Shown piece by piece: positions 5,640-7,981 of a stretch of DNA of 7,981 bases. Position 1 is the stretch's first letter, and each line of letters starts with the position of its first letter. A model generated the notes under the pieces. That model saw only the letters and a list, made by a program, of their open reading frames with translations. It did not search any database and was not told the origin of the DNA. The stretch comes from Clostridium sp. UBA6758 (lineage in GTDB: Bacteria > Bacillota > Clostridia > Clostridiales > Clostridiaceae). Location: the NCBI GenBank assembly GCA_002453475.1, contig DKGY01000005.1, positions 392 to 8,372 of the forward strand. The letters run 5' to 3'. The translations under genes and the position numbers were made by a program.

Positions 5640-6893
5640 TTATATTCTAGTTATTTGTGCACCTAGTGCAGTAAGCTTATCCTCTATAGTTACATATCCT
5701 CTATCTATGTGATGTATGTGATCTATTATAGTTTCACCTCTAGCACATAAACCTGCCAAAATCAGGCCTGCTCCTGCTCTTAGATCTGGCGCTACTACCT
5801 CTGCTCCTGTAAGCTCTTTGACACCTTCTATTGTAGCAATTCTTCCGTTAACATTAATCTTAGCACCCATTCTTCTTAATTCTGCCACTTGCATAAACCT
5901 ATTTTCAAATATAGTCTCTGTTACACTGCTTCTGCCTGGGGTGATACTTAGCAATGTCATCATTTGTGATTGCATATCTGTTGGAAATCCTGGATGAGGC
6001 ATAGTCATAATGTCTGTAGGTTTTAATTCTACATCTCCATCTACAACAATTTTATTTCCTAGCGCATCAATCTTAACACCCATTTCACGTAATTTAACTA
6101 TCACTGATTTTAGATGTTCTTCATCAACACCTTCTATAGTTATTTTACTCTTTGTAATTGGTGCTGCTATTATAAATGTTCCTGCTTCTATCCTATCAAA
6201 TATAGGTGTGTATGAAACTCCATTTAACCTTTTTACTCCTCTTATGCATATCTTACCACTTCCTGCTCCTTCAACCTGAGCTCCCATTTTATTTAAAAAG
6301 TTAGCTAAATCTACTATCTCTGGTTCCTTAGCTGCATTCTCTATATAAGTATCCCCTTTAGCAAGGGTTGCAGCCATCATTAAGTTCTCTGTAGCCCCCA
6401 CAGATGGAAAGTCTAAATAAATTGTATTACCCTGTAATTGTTCTGCAACCACTTCAACATATCCATATTCTTCTTTAATGGTTGCACCTAAAGCTTTTAG
6501 TCCCTTCAAATGTAAATCTATAGGTCTAGATCCTATTTTACATCCTCCCGGCAAAGAAATTTTTGCCTTTCCAAATCTAGCTACCATAGCACCTATAACT
6601 AGAAAAGATGCTCTCATTTTTCTTACTAAGTCATTATCTATACCTTCATATTTTAAATTTTTTGTATCTATATTAATTTTATTATTATTCCTATCTATAT
6701 TAACCTCTGCTGAAAGGGACCTTAATACCTCACATAGTACAAATACATCTTCTAGCATAGGTGATCCATTGATGGTTGATACACTGTCTGTTAGTATAGT
6801 GGACACTAGTATTGGTAATACAGCATTCTTGGCTGAACTTATGTTTACACTCCCTTTTAATCTACGGTTTCCATTTATATAAAACTTACTCAT
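5640..6893 (-). CDS. murA: UDP-N-acetylglucosamine 1-carboxyvinyltransferase MurA
   Basis: This 417-residue cytosolic enzyme transfers enolpyruvate from phosphoenolpyruvate to UDP-GlcNAc, the first committed step of peptidoglycan synthesis. Length and motifs are normal for the EPSP-synthase-like fold. Lys22-Asn23 lie in SSAKNAVLP, Arg94 in RKMRASFL, and Asp306 in PHPGFPTDMQSQ. Arg398 lies in HIDRGY near the C-terminus. The catalytic loop GGCKIGSRPID carries Cys118, the residue modified by fosfomycin, so the enzyme lacks the Cys-to-Asp change linked to intrinsic resistance. The ATG start is preceded by GGAGG (6900-6904). The gene lies 28 nt after ywmB and is probably co-transcribed with it. 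Many Firmicutes carry a second murA elsewhere; this locus corresponds to murAA of B. subtilis by synteny. Confidence 0.97.
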   Translation of the reverse strand: MSKFYINGNRRLKGSVNISSAKNAVLPILVSTILTDSVSTINGSPMLEDVFVLCEVLRSLSAEVNIDRNNNKINIDTKNLKYEGIDNDLVRKMRASFLVIGAMVARFGKAKISLPGGCKIGSRPIDLHLKGLKALGATIKEEYGYVEVVAEQLQGNTIYLDFPSVGATENLMMAATLAKGDTYIENAAKEPEIVDLANFLNKMGAQVEGAGSGKICIRGVKRLNGVSYTPIFDRIEAGTFIIAAPITKSKITIEGVDEEHLKSVIVKLREMGVKIDALGNKIVVDGDVELKPTDIMTMPHPGFPTDMQSQMMTLLSITPGRSSVTETIFENRFMQVAELRRMGAKINVNGRIATIEGVKELTGAEVVAPDLRAGAGLILAGLCARGETIIDHIHHIDRGYVTIEDKLTALGAQITRI

Positions 6894-6921
6894 GTTAATC
6901 CTCCATTTAAAATGCTATTTT

Positions 6922-7626
6922 TTAGTATGTTATCCTGATTACAGGTGTCCCCATTATTAAATAGCACCCTGAGGAATATCTAACTATAGCACAGTTAAAA
7001 TCTATCTCCTCACCTAGTATTATCTCTTTATCATATAAATTTGTATTGCTTATAATACTATATCCATTACTTATTTCTACTTCATCAATATTTTGTGCTT
7101 TATTTAAATTTAATTGCTTTAAAATCACATCTCTTGTTTCATCTATTGTGCCGTTTAAGATTTTACTTTTTACGTATAGTGAGTATTCCACCCTACTACT
7201 AATTGGGGATAAAATTTCTTTAATTTTGTTTTTTACAGTCTTTTCTTCATCAATATCTAAATTAGGTTTGCAAATGGAAATTTTTAGTACAACCTCATAC
7301 CCTTCACCATAATCAGCTATTGAAATTCTTCCATCATATTCTCCATGGTTATAATCTATTTTAAAACTTAAGTCATTATTAACCTCTTGGTAAACTTGTC
7401 CCATAGTCTTTTCTATATTAGCAATTATAGTTTCATATATATTTTCTTTACTTTCTTGACTATAAAACCTACCCTCCACTACATATTCCTCGGTAGAAGC
7501 ATTTACACTATTTAAAATTCCACTAAACATATCCTCTTTACTCTTTCCATAAAAGGTTTCATCACTTATAATTAGTATGCTTAATGTGAACATGATCATA
7601 ATTAATACCTTACTATATAACTTCAT
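6922..7626 (-). CDS. ywmB: YwmB family exported protein (DUF1779, TATA-box-binding-like fold)
   Basis: This 234-residue protein has an N-terminal hydrophobic segment (about residues 6-22, VLIMIMFTLSILIISDE) that predicts export or membrane anchoring. The rest alternates beta-rich and helical stretches with no obvious catalytic motif. I assign YwmB mainly from its position directly upstream of murA, its size, and its layout of signal segment plus about 200 residues; the family shares a TBP-like fold and has no established function. The ATG (7624-7626) follows AAGGTGG (7634-7640) by 7 nt. An overlapping ATG at 7628-7630 is out of frame. The short gap to murA suggests one operon, hinting at a cell-wall link, which is inference. 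Confidence 0.8.
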   Translation of the reverse strand: MKLYSKVLIMIMFTLSILIISDETFYGKSKEDMFSGILNSVNASTEEYVVEGRFYSQESKENIYETIIANIEKTMGQVYQEVNNDLSFKIDYNHGEYDGRISIADYGEGYEVVLKISICKPNLDIDEEKTVKNKIKEILSPISSRVEYSLYVKSKILNGTIDETRDVILKQLNLNKAQNIDEVEISNGYSIISNTNLYDKEIILGEEIDFNCAIVRYSSGCYLIMGTPVIRITY

Positions 7627-7731
7627 ACATATACCACCTTAATATAAGAATAAATCCACTTATATTAGATGATTAACTATTTTACTTTTTTTATTCATAC
7701 TTACATATAATGTAATAGGATTATATTTTTA

Positions 7732-7760
7732 TTTATACTAATAATATATAGTAATATTAA
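7732..7760 (-). promoter_or_regulatory. Candidate vegetative (sigma-A) promoter of ywmB-murA
   Basis: On the minus strand, TTAATA (7755-7760) is followed after exactly 17 nt by TATAAA (7732-7737). This matches 4/6 and 5/6 of the sigma-A consensus and would give a leader of roughly 85-90 nt before the ribosome binding site. A terminator lies just upstream at 7801-7856, so a promoter is expected here. The AT-richness lowers specificity. Confidence 0.4.
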
Positions 7761-7800
7761 AAATGTGTTCATGAAAAAAAATTATTTTAACAAAATGCAG

Positions 7801-7856
7801 AAAATAAAAAAGGAGCATATTAAATGACTTTGTTAATCATTTAATATGCTCCTTTT
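7801..7856 (-). terminator. Strong intrinsic terminator of the upstream RNA
   Basis: Perfect 20-bp arms (7808-7827 and 7837-7856, containing GGAGCATATTAAATGA) enclose a 9-nt loop. On the minus strand the stem runs into TTTTTTATTTT, a classical U-tract. The plus-strand side has only four T. It therefore ends a leftward transcript entering from beyond the right edge, and separates it from ywmB. Confidence 0.92.
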
Positions 7857-7981
7857 AGTTAATCCGATGACTACCAGCTCTAATACTCCCATCTTATTCA
7901 AAGTAGGAGTAAAGAGCTGCTACGTCCCTGGATAACGATTTCCCATAAAGGACAACGAATTCTAAGTATCGAAAATACTGA
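7857..7981 (-). ncRNA. Structured non-coding RNA, 3' part (possibly raiA-type), cut by window edge
   Basis: There is no open reading frame here, but on the minus strand there are nested complementary segments. GTTATCC (7930-7936) pairs with GGATTAAC (7858-7865, one bulge). Inside it CAGCTCT (7913-7919) pairs with AGAGCTG (7875-7881), and inside that TACTCC (7906-7911) pairs with GGAGTA (7884-7889). An AGTAT/ATACT hairpin lies at 7965-7979. GTCC (7950-7953) could pair with GGAC (7924-7927), crossing the outer stem to make a pseudoknot. The internal loop is purine-rich (GGGACGTAG opposite GTAGTCATC). The RNA runs straight into the terminator at 7801-7856, so it is probably a free-standing small RNA. 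The look and context recall the clostridial raiA RNA, but I cannot confirm that; 6S RNA or an attenuator are alternatives. Confidence 0.65.

Noticed and set aside
6010..6882. Plus-strand open frames of 89 and 134 codons inside murA
   Set aside because: Both are antisense to conserved murA sequence, with no recognisable protein features; the murA frame accounts for the region.
7046..7312. Plus-strand open frame of 88 codons inside ywmB
   Set aside because: It is antisense to ywmB, hydrophobic because of the complementary AT-rich codons, and has no supporting context.
1..7981. CRISPR array, insertion sequence, prophage or toxin-antitoxin system
   Set aside because: No regularly spaced repeats, transposase, integrase or small paired ORFs are visible; the window is a conserved housekeeping and sporulation locus.

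Overview
The window comes from a low-GC, endospore-forming Firmicute, most likely Clostridium sensu stricto. It is very AT-rich, has strong AAGGAGG-type ribosome binding sites with some GTG and TTG starts, and carries the sporulation set spoIID, spoIIQ, spoIIID and yyaC. The order ywmB-murA-spoIID-spoIIQ-spoIIID-mbl matches the block downstream of the atp operon in Bacillus and Clostridium. I infer that the atp operon may lie beyond the right edge.

Almost everything reads on the minus strand, so transcription runs right to left. At the right edge (about 7801-7981) is the 3' part of a structured non-coding RNA that ends in a strong intrinsic terminator. Next come ywmB and murA, separated by 28 nt with no terminator (probably one transcript), closed by a terminator at 5593-5625. 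spoIID follows with its own terminator at 4360-4387. spoIIQ comes next, with a forespore (sigma-F) type promoter directly behind that terminator. spoIIID (TTG start) and mbl form the last minus-strand unit, which I assign to a 20-bp-stem terminator at 1881-1934. The only plus-strand gene is yyaC (1185-1715). It diverges from an unrecognised membrane-anchored, charged protein gene (437-1087). At the left edge (1-20) is the 5' end of a minus-strand tRNA, most likely tRNA-Tyr.

The genes share a cell-envelope and sporulation theme. MurA commits UDP-GlcNAc to peptidoglycan synthesis, and Mbl guides lateral wall synthesis. SpoIID (mother cell) remodels septal peptidoglycan for engulfment, SpoIIQ (forespore) forms the other half of the intermembrane zipper/channel, and SpoIIID is the mother-cell regulator. 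YyaC is a GPR-protease-like sporulation protein.

No previously undescribed multi-gene system is evident. The points most worth a second look are the structured RNA with a possible pseudoknot at the right edge, the SpoIIQ LytM domain that keeps its zinc ligands but appears to have lost both catalytic histidines, the uncharacterised gene beside yyaC with a sigma-F-like promoter, and a perfect 20-bp inverted repeat at 345-390 with no U-tract.
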